Positions 6,159 to 13,565 of a stretch of DNA of 47,430 nt are shown piece after piece (the stretch's first letter is position 1; each line of letters opens with the position of its first letter). This DNA is from Hyphomicrobiales bacterium (GTDB lineage Bacteria; Pseudomonadota; Alphaproteobacteria; Rhizobiales; Rhizobiaceae), in the NCBI GenBank assembly GCA_030456445.1, contig JAKDNM010000013.1, forward strand, positions 1 to 47,430. Reading direction: 5' to 3'. Under the pieces are notes generated by a model. The model was not told where the DNA came from, searched no databases, and saw only the letters and a program-made list of their open reading frames with translations. The translations under genes were made by a program, and so were the position numbers.

Positions 6159-8645
6159 TCAGCCGATATAGGCGCGCAGCGCGTCGGCTTCGCTTTTGGG
6201 CAAGGGTTCGAAAACGCTTCTAACCCAATTGCCGCTGAATCGTTCTCGATTGCCGTCGAGGGTCTCGGCAAGTGAAAGGCCGGGCGCTGCCTCCAGCCCG
6301 GGCCAACCTTCCCACGAGTGCGCGACCGGCCGCCGCGCGTCCTCAAAGAAGCGCAGCAACTCGCGCTCAAGCCGAACCGGGAGTGCGTAGCTCGCGAGGA
6401 CCGCACCATCGATCTCGGCGAGTAGGCGCTGAAGTGCGGCATCACCATCGAAAGTAAGTGTAGCTTGCGGCAGCCGCTCGATATAGGTCGCGGCCATTTC
6501 AGCTACCTCGGGCGGAAGATGATTTGGGAGCGGAATGTCGCGTAGCGTCGTCAGCCGGTAGCGTTGGTCCGAGGTAAAGACCGTCGCGAAGGCATTCGCA
6601 ACGGGACTATTGAGCACGGCCATCAACGCGAACAGGTGTCTATCGCTCACGCCTTCCTTCGGCCATGCCCCAATGAATTGCTGCGAGCAGACTAGTCCAT
6701 TGGTGTCGAAGCTCGCCGCCAGCCGCCAGGCATAGCGGCTAAGACGCACACCGTTGATAATGAGCTTCGTCCGGTCCCATGGCAGCTTGTGCGCGCCACC
6801 GCGCGCCGATTCCGGCCGGCAATCGAGCCACACGGGATGAGGCGACAAGAACTGCCGATGTCCATTGACACCATGCAGACCACGCTCAAAGCCGGGCTGA
6901 GGCGAGCTGCTCCAGGCGCTCGCCTGCGAACCTGACCATTCGATGCCGCGATGTAGTTCGAGATGATCGCCAAGCCTAGGCCGATCCGAAAGATAGGCCC
7001 AGATTTCATGGAGAGCTGGCACCCATAGATCGCCACTTGGTGCGTCCGGCACCCACCGGATCAGCGACCGGCTGCGGGTGATAACGCCCGCCTTGAGGAA
7101 CGGGAGACGGTCGCGCAACGTGACTTCACTGGAACGGATCGTGATCCGGGGTTCGTCCGCGACAGTCCGCGGGTCGCGAGCGATCAACAACGAGGCTGCG
7201 GTACGCGATGCGGAAAACACATCGTCGGGAATCTCTACGATTTCAACCGACGAATAGCGGCTCTCGATCAAGGTTCGCACCTTGCGATAGCGCTTTTCGA
7301 TAATGAAGCTTGAGGGAAGGACGAAGCCGATGCCGGCGGGCTGCGCGGCAATAACCTCTTCCAGCACCGCGATCGGCTTGGAAACATCGTGCTGCGCGAC
7401 CGCACTGCTCCGGTCATCGGCATCGAAATCCTCAAATGGCGGATTGCATATGACAAAAGTGTCGGCGGTGATCCGCGTCCGCAACCGATCGCCGGCGAAC
7501 AGGTCGGCCTGCTGGATGTCCCAGCCATTATGATTGGGATAATCAGCAAGGATCAGCGATAGTCTGGCGACTTCACACGCGAATTCGTCGATTTCGTCGC
7601 CCGCGAGACGAGCGGTTAAGAAGCGATGTCGCTCCTCATCGTTCCATTCAAGCGGTAACGCGGCCCGCAGTTGCCTGAGCGCCGCTACGAGCAGCACGCC
7701 GGCACCGGTAAATGGCTCGTAGACGCGGACACGATCGGGATCGCGCCAAAGTTCGAGGCGCCGGACGATATGCTCGGCCATCTGCCGCGGCGTGCTGTGC
7801 GTACCGAACGCTGCACGCGCTTCCGAGGTAACGAAAGTGTTCTCATAAACAAATGCAAGATCATCGGCCGAAATATTTCGGAAATTGATGCCAGCGCAGA
7901 TGCCTGCCCATACGGTTTCCAGCCGCGTGCGATCACGCGGCGAGGGCGCGATAGTTCCCAGACCATAATAAAGGTCGATCCCGCGCAACACGTCATCAAC
8001 GCCACCACCCACCCAATTCGCTGCGGACTCATGACCGCGATCGGTTAGGATCTTGGCGGCAAGGAACCGGAAGGTCGCCTGGAACAACAAGCGTGCATCC
8101 ATGGCTGGACGCCCTCGGACGTCGACTACGCCAGCGAGCGTTTCGCGCAGCAAGGCATCGAGCTTGACATGCACCTCGCCCTCGATCGCGATCATCAGTC
8201 CCATGTCGATGAAGTCGAACTGCCGGCCAGCCAACGGCTCAGCATCGATCGCCTTGGCACGATGGATGGCGCGCGGGCTCCAATATTCGGCGTTGCGCGC
8301 GAACAGGTCACCCAGAGCACCGATCGTGGTGACGGCGATGCGGCTCGCCGGCGCGCTCGCGTGGACTTGCCACAATTCGACACGCTCGCCGGCGACGGCG
8401 AAGATCATCGGTGCCCCGAGTGCCCGCAACCCGGTCAGGTCGGATCCACCCGAGCCTGCCTCGACCACTCCGAAGGCAGCCGTGCGATAAGATGGCGGCG
8501 TTTGCGTGAACGCCGCGAGCGCCACCTGGCGGGTTTCACCAGCTGGTGAAAGGACGTCGGCAAAACTATAGTTGGAGAGGAGCGTTTCGGCTTGGTAGCC
8601 GAGGCCGCCCAATCCGCTGACAATGGCGGCGATTGCAGCAGTCAT
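6159..8645 (-). CDS. N6-adenine DNA methyltransferase (class I SAM-dependent)
   Basis: An 828-residue protein. An N-terminal domain (1-270) of unknown fold is followed by the methyltransferase core: HSTPRQMAEHIV (about 283-294), SAM-binding motif I EPFTGAG (310-316) and catalytic motif IV NPPF (401-404), which marks an adenine-N6 (gamma-type) enzyme. The C-terminal half (about 500-828), with an EIWAYLSDRPRLGDH segment, is a probable target-recognition region. No helicase or clear PD-(D/E)XK nuclease motif is visible, so it is not a complete type I or IIG enzyme. Its ATG overlaps the stop of the MerR-like gene by four bases, and the PIN gene follows after three bases; the three act as one unit. 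Confidence 0.88.
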   Translation of the reverse strand: MTAAIAAIVSGLGGLGYQAETLLSNYSFADVLSPAGETRQVALAAFTQTPPSYRTAAFGVVEAGSGGSDLTGLRALGAPMIFAVAGERVELWQVHASAPASRIAVTTIGALGDLFARNAEYWSPRAIHRAKAIDAEPLAGRQFDFIDMGLMIAIEGEVHVKLDALLRETLAGVVDVRGRPAMDARLLFQATFRFLAAKILTDRGHESAANWVGGGVDDVLRGIDLYYGLGTIAPSPRDRTRLETVWAGICAGINFRNISADDLAFVYENTFVTSEARAAFGTHSTPRQMAEHIVRRLELWRDPDRVRVYEPFTGAGVLLVAALRQLRAALPLEWNDEERHRFLTARLAGDEIDEFACEVARLSLILADYPNHNGWDIQQADLFAGDRLRTRITADTFVICNPPFEDFDADDRSSAVAQHDVSKPIAVLEEVIAAQPAGIGFVLPSSFIIEKRYRKVRTLIESRYSSVEIVEIPDDVFSASRTAASLLIARDPRTVADEPRITIRSSEVTLRDRLPFLKAGVITRSRSLIRWVPDAPSGDLWVPALHEIWAYLSDRPRLGDHLELHRGIEWSGSQASAWSSSPQPGFERGLHGVNGHRQFLSPHPVWLDCRPESARGGAHKLPWDRTKLIINGVRLSRYAWRLAASFDTNGLVCSQQFIGAWPKEGVSDRHLFALMAVLNSPVANAFATVFTSDQRYRLTTLRDIPLPNHLPPEVAEMAATYIERLPQATLTFDGDAALQRLLAEIDGAVLASYALPVRLERELLRFFEDARRPVAHSWEGWPGLEAAPGLSLAETLDGNRERFSGNWVRSVFEPLPKSEADALRAYIG

Positions 8646-9118
8646 GGCCTTCCGCTTCCTGCTGTGCGGCGTTCGCTCACATCTACTGGCGGAAATGCTA
8701 TGCTTTGCTGAGCTTCTTCAGGCGCGACTTCAAGGAGCGCGAGCCGAAGCGCGGTGACGATCGGCTCAAGCGGGAGCAAGATCGCCGGACGCTCAAGATC
8801 TCTACCCGAGACAGTGTCGACGAAGGTGACTTGCCCTTCGATTGGGCGCACCAGAAGGTGGCCTTGGGCAAGCCGAATCCACTGGGGCGAGCTGCAGATG
8901 TCGAAGATATCGCGCTCGGCGGCGCGTAGCGCTCTAACGGTGAGACCGAGGTCTTCCACGAGCACCCGCACTACCGCCAAGCCGAGCAATTGCCCGGGCC
9001 GGAACACCGGCGCGTGTCCCTTGAGACCGCCGAGCGAAGGCAACGCCCGCCGCCAGTGGCGGAGCGTTTCCTGTGTGATACCGACCACATGTCGGACTTG
9101 GCTCGGCGTGTAACGCAT
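8642..9118 (-). CDS. MerR-like helix-turn-helix regulator
   Basis: A 158-residue protein whose first 60 residues form a MerR-type winged helix (YTPSQVRHVVGITQETLRHW, then a short wing). The rest (about 85-158) has an EGQVTFVDTVSGRDL strand segment and no cysteine metal site, so it is not a metal sensor of the classical kind. It opens the methyltransferase and PIN operon and is coupled to the methyltransferase by an ATGA overlap. A 16-bp palindrome just upstream of its start is a likely binding site, so it probably represses or tunes its own operon, as control proteins of restriction systems do. Confidence 0.8.
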   Translation of the reverse strand: MRYTPSQVRHVVGITQETLRHWRRALPSLGGLKGHAPVFRPGQLLGLAVVRVLVEDLGLTVRALRAAERDIFDICSSPQWIRLAQGHLLVRPIEGQVTFVDTVSGRDLERPAILLPLEPIVTALRLALLEVAPEEAQQSIAFPPVDVSERRTAGSGRP

Positions 9119-9130
9119 TACCCGATCGAT

Positions 9131-9146
9131 TTGTTGTTCACAACAA
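9131..9146. promoter_or_regulatory. palindrome at the promoter of the MerR/methyltransferase/PIN operon
   Basis: TTGTTGT-TC-ACAACAA-type palindrome with perfect 7-bp arms and a 2-bp centre, lying 12 bases upstream of the MerR-like start. On the minus strand a TATCTT that could serve as a -10 element directly precedes it. The position fits an operator for autoregulation. Confidence 0.5.
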
Positions 9147-9306
9147 GATAGCTGGTCTTTGCACGCCGATCCAGCGGTTTCATCACTTGAGACGGGAGCC
9201 GATTGCCGCAGCTAGGCGGGAGCCCTATGGAGAAGCAACTATGTGCTAGGTGTTTGATCCCGGGCTTTGATGGTGCAATCCTGTCGCAGGAATGGAGGGA
9301 TGCGCT

Positions 9307-10033
9307 ATGGGGCAGATTCTTCACGGGAGCGCCACGACGACAGAGGCGATCCGTCGAGCAATACAACATAGTCAAGAGAGCCTGAGAGTGCTGGCCAGGC
9401 GCTACGGGATCAACCAGAAGACAGTGGCGAAGTGGAAGGAGCGCAGCTCGGTTTCCGATCTGCCGACAGGCCGAAGGAGCCGCATTCGTCGGTGCTTTCG
9501 CTAGAGGAGGAGGCGATCATCGTCGCCTTCCGCAAGCACAGGCTGCTGCCGCTCGATGACTGCCTCTACGCGCTCCAACGGACGATCCCGCGTCTGACGC
9601 GCTCGTCCCTGCATCGCTGCCTGCAGCGCCATGGCATGTCCCGCCTTCCAGACGTGGAGGGTGACAAGGCGCCGAAGCGGAAGTTCAAGCGCTATCCAAT
9701 CGGCTACTTCCATATCGATATCGCCCAAGTCCAGACGGCCGAGGGCAAGCTCCAGCTCTTCGTCGCCATCGATCGAACCTCGAAGTTCGCCTTCGCCCGT
9801 CTCGAGGAGAGCGCCACGGTCCACTCCGCCGCGGCCTTCCTCAAGGCCCTGATCGAGGCCGTGCCCTATGATATCCACACTGTGCTCACCGACAATGGCA
9901 CCCAATTCTGCGATCTGCCTTCCCGCAGGAGCGGACCCACCGCAACGCTGCGCCTTCACATGTTCGATCGCGTCTGCTTCGAGAACGGCATCGGGCACAG
10001 GCTGACGAAGCCCAATCATCCCTGGACCACTGA
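9307..10033 (+). pseudogene. IS481 family transposase, frameshifted and truncated
   Basis: The N-terminal helix-turn-helix (ATTTEAIRRAIQHSQESLRV, then RRYGINQKTVAKW) reads from ATG 9307. Near 9470 one C is missing in what should read SDLPTGPKEP, which shifts the frame; the rest continues in the next frame as LSLEEEAIIVAFRKH and onward. The catalytic core keeps two of the three DDE residues (D in YFHIDIAQV, D in VLTDNGTQF), but the protein stops after NHPWT at the junction near 10033, where the family continues NGQVERMN with the catalytic Glu. It cannot be active. Confidence 0.85.
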
Positions 10034-10141
10034 TGTAATCGACAAGCGCATTCTGATCGGTTTTGCGATATTCTCCGGTTGTGCACGGACGACCGCGTGG
10101 CGAAGAGCAGGGTCCGAGGTGAGAGCCCTGCCGCGCAGCCC

Positions 10142-10731
10142 TTATTGTCGCACCTCATTTGCGGCATCCGTGCGCACCTTTTTAGGACCTCGCCTGTTCC
10201 AGCCGGAGACGAAGCGGGCATAAGCACTCTCGGCCTGCTCCACCCAGCGGCGCTCTTCGTCCCGATGGCTCTTGATGTTGTCGGCATGTGCGGCCCCCTT
10301 CTGGCCGCGCGCGCCTTGCTCCCGACCTTGAGCTCCATATCGCGCAACGTCTTGGCATGCAGAGATGGGCGCGCCCAGGCGTAACTCTCGCCCTTCATCA
10401 ACAGATGCCAGATCACGACGGCGAGTTTGCGTGCGGTCGCGACGGCGGCGACGTGCTGGCCGCGCCAGGCCCGCACGCGCAGAAAGAAGGCCCGCAAAGG
10501 TCCGGGAGCACGAGCGGCCGCCCATGCCGCCTCGACGAGCATGCCGCGCGCATGACCGCGACCCTGCTTGGTGATCCGCCCATGGTATGCTGGACCTGGG
10601 CCAGACTGGCGGACGCTCGGGTTCAGCCCGAGATAACTCACGAGCTTCTGCGGCTTGTCGAAGCGCGACACGTCGCCGATCGCCGCCTTCATCGCCAGCG
10701 CGACGGTCATGTCGACGCCGGGAATGAACAC
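10142..10731 (-). pseudogene. IS110 family transposase, C-terminal fragment
   Basis: The C-terminal (Transposase_20) part of an IS110 transposase: it starts at PGVDMTVALAMKAAIGD and includes the YLGLNPSVRQSGPG segment carrying the conserved serine, and HGRITKQGRGHARGML. The N-terminal DEDD (RuvC-like) catalytic half is missing. A second lesion near 10310 shifts the frame, so that the normal C-terminus (KGAAHADNIKSHRDEERRW and onward to the stop at 10142) reads in another frame. Inactive remnant. Confidence 0.85.
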
Positions 10732-10933
10732 CTAGAACGATCCAAAAGCCCCCTTTCGCCTTGCGGCCTCCACTTGGTCATTCGCGAGAGCTGAAAGAAC
10801 GGCAGATTTCGGGCCGCAATGGAAGTAATCCGAACGGCGACAATAAGGTCGAATCCTGTCGTCCAAGAATCGTGAAAAACCCTATTCTGCGACCGTCGTG
10901 GGTTCTAGGGAATCTGCGACGTTTGCAACAATG

Positions 10934-10950
10934 CTGCCACTATATGGCAG
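10934..10950. promoter_or_regulatory. operator upstream of the WYL regulator
   Basis: CTGCCA-N5-TGGCAG palindrome, 25 bases upstream of the regulator start. The same palindrome with the same 5-bp spacing occurs before the VOC gene at 11674, so it is probably the binding site of the WYL regulator itself. Confidence 0.65.
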
Positions 10951-10975
10951 TGATGGAACCCTATATATTCCGCCG

Positions 10976-11671
10976 ATGTCACGTTCCGAACGCCTATTCG
11001 GTCTTTTGCAAGCTCTGCGCCGCCATCGTCGGCCAGTGAGCGGCAAGGTCTTGGCCGAAGAAACCGGCGTCAGTATCCGCACGCTCTATCGCGATATTGC
11101 GAGCCTTCAAGCGCAAGGTGCCACGATTTTTGGGGAGCCGGGCGTGGGGTATGTTCTCAAGCCGGGCTTCCTTTTGCCTCCGCTTATGTTTCCGCCGGAG
11201 GAAATAGAGGCGCTGGTGTTGGGGTCGCGCTGGGTAGCTGAACGGGCCGATGATCATCTTCGGGTTGCGGTCCGTAGTGCGCTTGCGCGCATTGGCGCAA
11301 TCTTGCCGGCAGAACTGCGGCTTGAACTGGACGCGTACGCGCTTCTCATTGGCCCTGGTGCGAAGCCCTGTCCAGACAGTATAGACCTATCGATCCTGCG
11401 CCGGGCGCTCCGCGCCGAACGGAAATTGGCGATCGCCTACCGGGATGGGAAAGGGGAAGTGTCGCGGCGCGTCATCTGGCCCTTGGCGCTGACCTTCTTC
11501 GACAGCGCGCGGGTGCTGGTCGCATGGTGCGAATTGCGGCAAGGGTTTCGTCATTTCCGCACGGATCGGGTCATGGAGGTCGAGGTTTCGGAGAGCCGAT
11601 ATCCGCAGCGACGCCAAGCGTTGCTGCGGCAGTGGCGCGAGGTAGAAGGGATTCCGCAACGCGACACTTAA
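10976..11671 (+). CDS. YafY/DeoR-type WYL-domain transcriptional regulator
   Basis: A 231-residue regulator with an N-terminal helix-turn-helix (RSERLFGLLQALRR, then LAEETGVSIRTLYRDI) and a C-terminal WYL domain (about 125-215) with the segments LAIAYRDGKGEVSRRVIWPL and ARVLVAWCELRQGFRHFR. WYL proteins bind ligands such as nucleotides. ATG 10976 is used because the conserved MSRSERLF start begins there; an upstream in-frame GTG-type start would include the operator. It sits head-to-tail before the VOC gene, and both have the same palindrome in front, so it likely represses both. This regulator plus glyoxalase pair is common in Proteobacteria. Confidence 0.9.
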   Translation: MSRSERLFGLLQALRRHRRPVSGKVLAEETGVSIRTLYRDIASLQAQGATIFGEPGVGYVLKPGFLLPPLMFPPEEIEALVLGSRWVAERADDHLRVAVRSALARIGAILPAELRLELDAYALLIGPGAKPCPDSIDLSILRRALRAERKLAIAYRDGKGEVSRRVIWPLALTFFDSARVLVAWCELRQGFRHFRTDRVMEVEVSESRYPQRRQALLRQWREVEGIPQRDT

Positions 11672-11692
11672 TGCTGCCAGAAACTGGCAGCA
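11672..11692. promoter_or_regulatory. operator upstream of the VOC gene
   Basis: TGCTGCCA-N5-TGGCAGCA, an 8-bp inverted repeat with core CTGCCA-N5-TGGCAG at 11674-11690, identical in core and spacing to the site at 10934. A TATACT at 11701-11706 is a likely -10 element for the VOC gene directly downstream. Confidence 0.7.
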
Positions 11693-11739
11693 CCTGCATT
11701 TATACTGCTCCTGTTTATAACCCGACAGGAGACGACACC

Positions 11740-12111
11740 ATGACTGACAGCAATAGCATTCTGCTCTTTGTGAGCGATGCCCCCGAGAGCGCCAGCTTCT
11801 ACGCTCGATTGCTCGGACAGCAGCCGGTCGAAGCCAGCGCGACGTTTGCAATGTTCATCCTGCCGTCCGGGCTTGGTTTGGGTCTCTGGGGCAGAGCAGG
11901 TGTAGAGCCAGCGCCGGCCGTTGTGGGCGGTGGCTGCGATCTCGGTTTCAAGGTCGAGGCACCGGAAATGGTCGATGCCCTTCATGTCGAATGGCAGGGC
12001 AAGGGTGCGACCATCCTCATGCCGCCGACCGACCTCGATTTCGGCCGCTCCTTCGTTGCCGCCGATCCTGATGGGCATCGCCTGCGGGTCTATACCGTGA
12101 TCGAGGATTGA
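11740..12111 (+). CDS. VOC (glyoxalase-like) family protein
   Basis: A 123-residue vicinal-oxygen-chelate protein of the PhnB/glyoxalase type: beta-alpha-beta units starting [20 protein letters not shown], then LGLGLWGR in the middle and the C-terminal signature [16 protein letters not shown]. Such proteins act as dioxygenases, isomerases or antibiotic-binding proteins; the specific substrate cannot be read from the sequence. ATG 11740 follows a CAGGAGA ribosome site. Its promoter carries the same palindrome as the WYL regulator gene. Confidence 0.9.
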   Translation: MTDSNSILLFVSDAPESASFYARLLGQQPVEASATFAMFILPSGLGLGLWGRAGVEPAPAVVGGGCDLGFKVEAPEMVDALHVEWQGKGATILMPPTDLDFGRSFVAADPDGHRLRVYTVIED

Positions 12112-12118
12112 GGCATGC

Positions 12119-12454
12119 CCCTGCGCCTGGATCGCCGTTGCGTCCGCTGAGCATTTGCGTATCGGGCGCGGAGCCGGCTTTATGCAGGTCTGCCACGGCA
12201 GGTCCGCACCATTGAAGCGGATCGCGCCCGGCGACCAAGTCATCTACCACTCACCGACCGAAACATTCGGCGGCAAAGATCGGCTGCAAGCCTTCACCGC
12301 CATCGGCCCCGTCGAGGAGACGGCCCCGTATCAGGTTGAGATGCGTCCCTGTTTTCATCCTTGTTGTCGGAACGTCAAATAGTGGTCAGCCGAGGAAACC
12401 CAGCCCAGTTCCGCAGCCGTCAGAAGTCGCGCCGATGGCGGATTTCGTCCCCGG
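12119..12454 (+). pseudogene. EVE domain protein, decayed
   Basis: A recognisable EVE domain: [15 protein letters not shown], then [35 protein letters not shown] and [20 protein letters not shown]. There is no ATG, GTG or other good start before the Trp, since an in-frame stop lies at 12098-12100; a TTG at 12155 is the first possible start and would lose the first strand. An in-frame TAG (about 12380) cuts the frame after CRNVK, where the family continues with a WxxAEE-like segment that is still readable past the stop. The 3' end overlaps a RepC remnant on the other strand. EVE proteins bind modified bases and are often near defence genes. Confidence 0.7.
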
Positions 12455-12530
12455 TGACGATTTCCAGCATGTTCGGGCAGGCATCCAGCACGATGCTCAA
12501 CGGCAGATCGTGTTTCGGCAGCGTATAACT
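12374..12530 (-). pseudogene. RepC replication initiator, C-terminal remnant
   Basis: Translated on the minus strand, this stretch reads YTLPKHDLPLSIVLDACPNM, then EIVTGDEIRHRRDF, closely matching the C-terminal part of alphaproteobacterial RepC (typical LPxDLPLSIVLDACP and GGEIxSWRD). After RRDF a frame change restores LTAAELGWVSS, matching the next RepC helix. No upstream RepC sequence and no repA or repB were found nearby. It shows that a repABC plasmid once contributed to this region. Confidence 0.6.
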
Positions 12531-12678
12531 TACAGACAAGACCGAGACAATAAAGCCGAACTCAAAAAGCTCCTGACACACGGCTTGCTATCCGCTAACA
12601 ACGTCATAGAATTGCTACGAGCGAATTTCTTGGTGCATTTTGGACAGAAAAGAGACCACGACCAATAGCGATCAACGG

Positions 12679-12831
12679 ATGCTGCAAGCGGAGAGGAAGA
12701 ATTACCTATCCTGTGGACTTTGCGGCAGGGCATCGACCGTACTTGTTCTGCTTCCACCTTATATTTACGTATGCCCTTCCTGCAATAATGAGCCAGCGGA
12801 ACCCTCTTCGTCTGCTAGGCCGACCGAATGA
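12679..12831 (+). CDS. possible small zinc-ribbon protein
   Basis: A 50-residue ORF with two CxxC pairs: CGLCGR and CPSCNN, 18 residues apart, a spacing suitable for a zinc ribbon. It begins MLQAERKNYLSCGLCG. There is no strong ribosome site and no recognised family, and the flanking DNA is decayed, so it may be a fragment of a larger zinc-ribbon gene. Confidence 0.35.
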   Translation: MLQAERKNYLSCGLCGRASTVLVLLPPYIYVCPSCNNEPAEPSSSARPTE

Positions 12832-12947
12832 TCCGTGGTTGCCAACCTGACAGCCTGAACTGACTAATCGCACAATTGCTCTGCAGCCTCGGAAGGGCTT
12901 CTCCATTGAATACATGACCTTGTTTTAAAGCAGAGATCCGCTGCAAA

Positions 12948-12976
12948 TTTACACATTATTCAACGTCCCATTTTAT
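12948..12976 (+). promoter_or_regulatory. candidate promoter of the H-NOX operon
   Basis: TTTACA (12948-12953), a 17-bp spacer and TTTTAT (12971-12976), followed by TATAGGG. It lies about 34 bases before the H-NOX start in an AT-richer stretch. Matches to the consensus are only moderate. Confidence 0.3.
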
Positions 12977-13009
12977 AGGGAATGCTCAATCAGCACGCGG
13001 GGGTGCTTC

Positions 13010-13546
13010 ATGAAAGGCATAGTCTTCAACGTCCTTGAGGAAGTCGTCGTTGCCAATCACGGCGAGGCGACCTGGGATGATCTTCTGGATGCCGCAGGTT
13101 CAAACGGCGTCTACACTTCGCTTGGCAGCTATGCGGACGATCAGATGACGCGCCTTGTCAAGGCGGCGTCGGATGCGTTGGGGTTAACTGCCACGGACGT
13201 GTTGCGCTGGTTCGGGCGCCAGGCGATCCCTCGGTTCGCAGAGCGTTATCCGGTCTTCTTCACTTCCTATACCTCAACGCGTCCATTTGTTCAGGCGCTC
13301 AACACCATTATCCACCCGGAGGTCCGCAAGCTTTATACCGGGGCCCATTGCCCACACTTCGATTTTCAGGAGACAGACGATGGCGCGCTTTTGATCGGCT
13401 ACAAGTCGCCACGGAAACTCTGCGCCTTGGCGCACGGCTTCATCGAGGGGACCGCCGATCACTATCATGAGCATGTCGAGGTCGAGCACCTCAAATGCAT
13501 GGATCAGGGCGACGAGCGTTGCCTGATGCGCATGGCATTGCACTGA
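13010..13546 (+). CDS. H-NOX heme-based nitric oxide sensor
   Basis: A 178-residue H-NOX (heme NO-binding, HNOB) protein, full length for the family. It keeps the axial heme ligand H102 (NTIIHPEVRK) and the heme-propionate motif YxSxR as Y131, S133 and R135. Position 140 is Leu, not the distal Tyr that stabilises O2 in the Thermoanaerobacter protein, so it should prefer NO. Residues C138, H160, C163 and C171 match, one position off, the structural zinc site known from Shewanella H-NOX. It is followed after 19 bases by a GGDEF-EAL gene and presumably controls its activity; such H-NOX plus cyclic-di-GMP enzyme pairs govern biofilm in other bacteria. Confidence 0.93.
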   Translation: MKGIVFNVLEEVVVANHGEATWDDLLDAAGSNGVYTSLGSYADDQMTRLVKAASDALGLTATDVLRWFGRQAIPRFAERYPVFFTSYTSTRPFVQALNTIIHPEVRKLYTGAHCPHFDFQETDDGALLIGYKSPRKLCALAHGFIEGTADHYHEHVEVEHLKCMDQGDERCLMRMALH

Positions 13547-13565
13547 TCGGGTTACGGCAGCCCCA

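Larger units (their letters stand above)
9240..10734. mobile_element. abutting IS481 and IS110 fragments
   Basis: An IS481-family element (left part, from about 9240) is cut at about 10033, where the right end of an IS110-family element begins in the opposite orientation and continues to about 10734. Neither element is complete: the IS481 lacks its 3' third and the IS110 lacks its 5' half. The missing halves were not found elsewhere in the window, so deletions followed the insertions. Confidence 0.7.
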
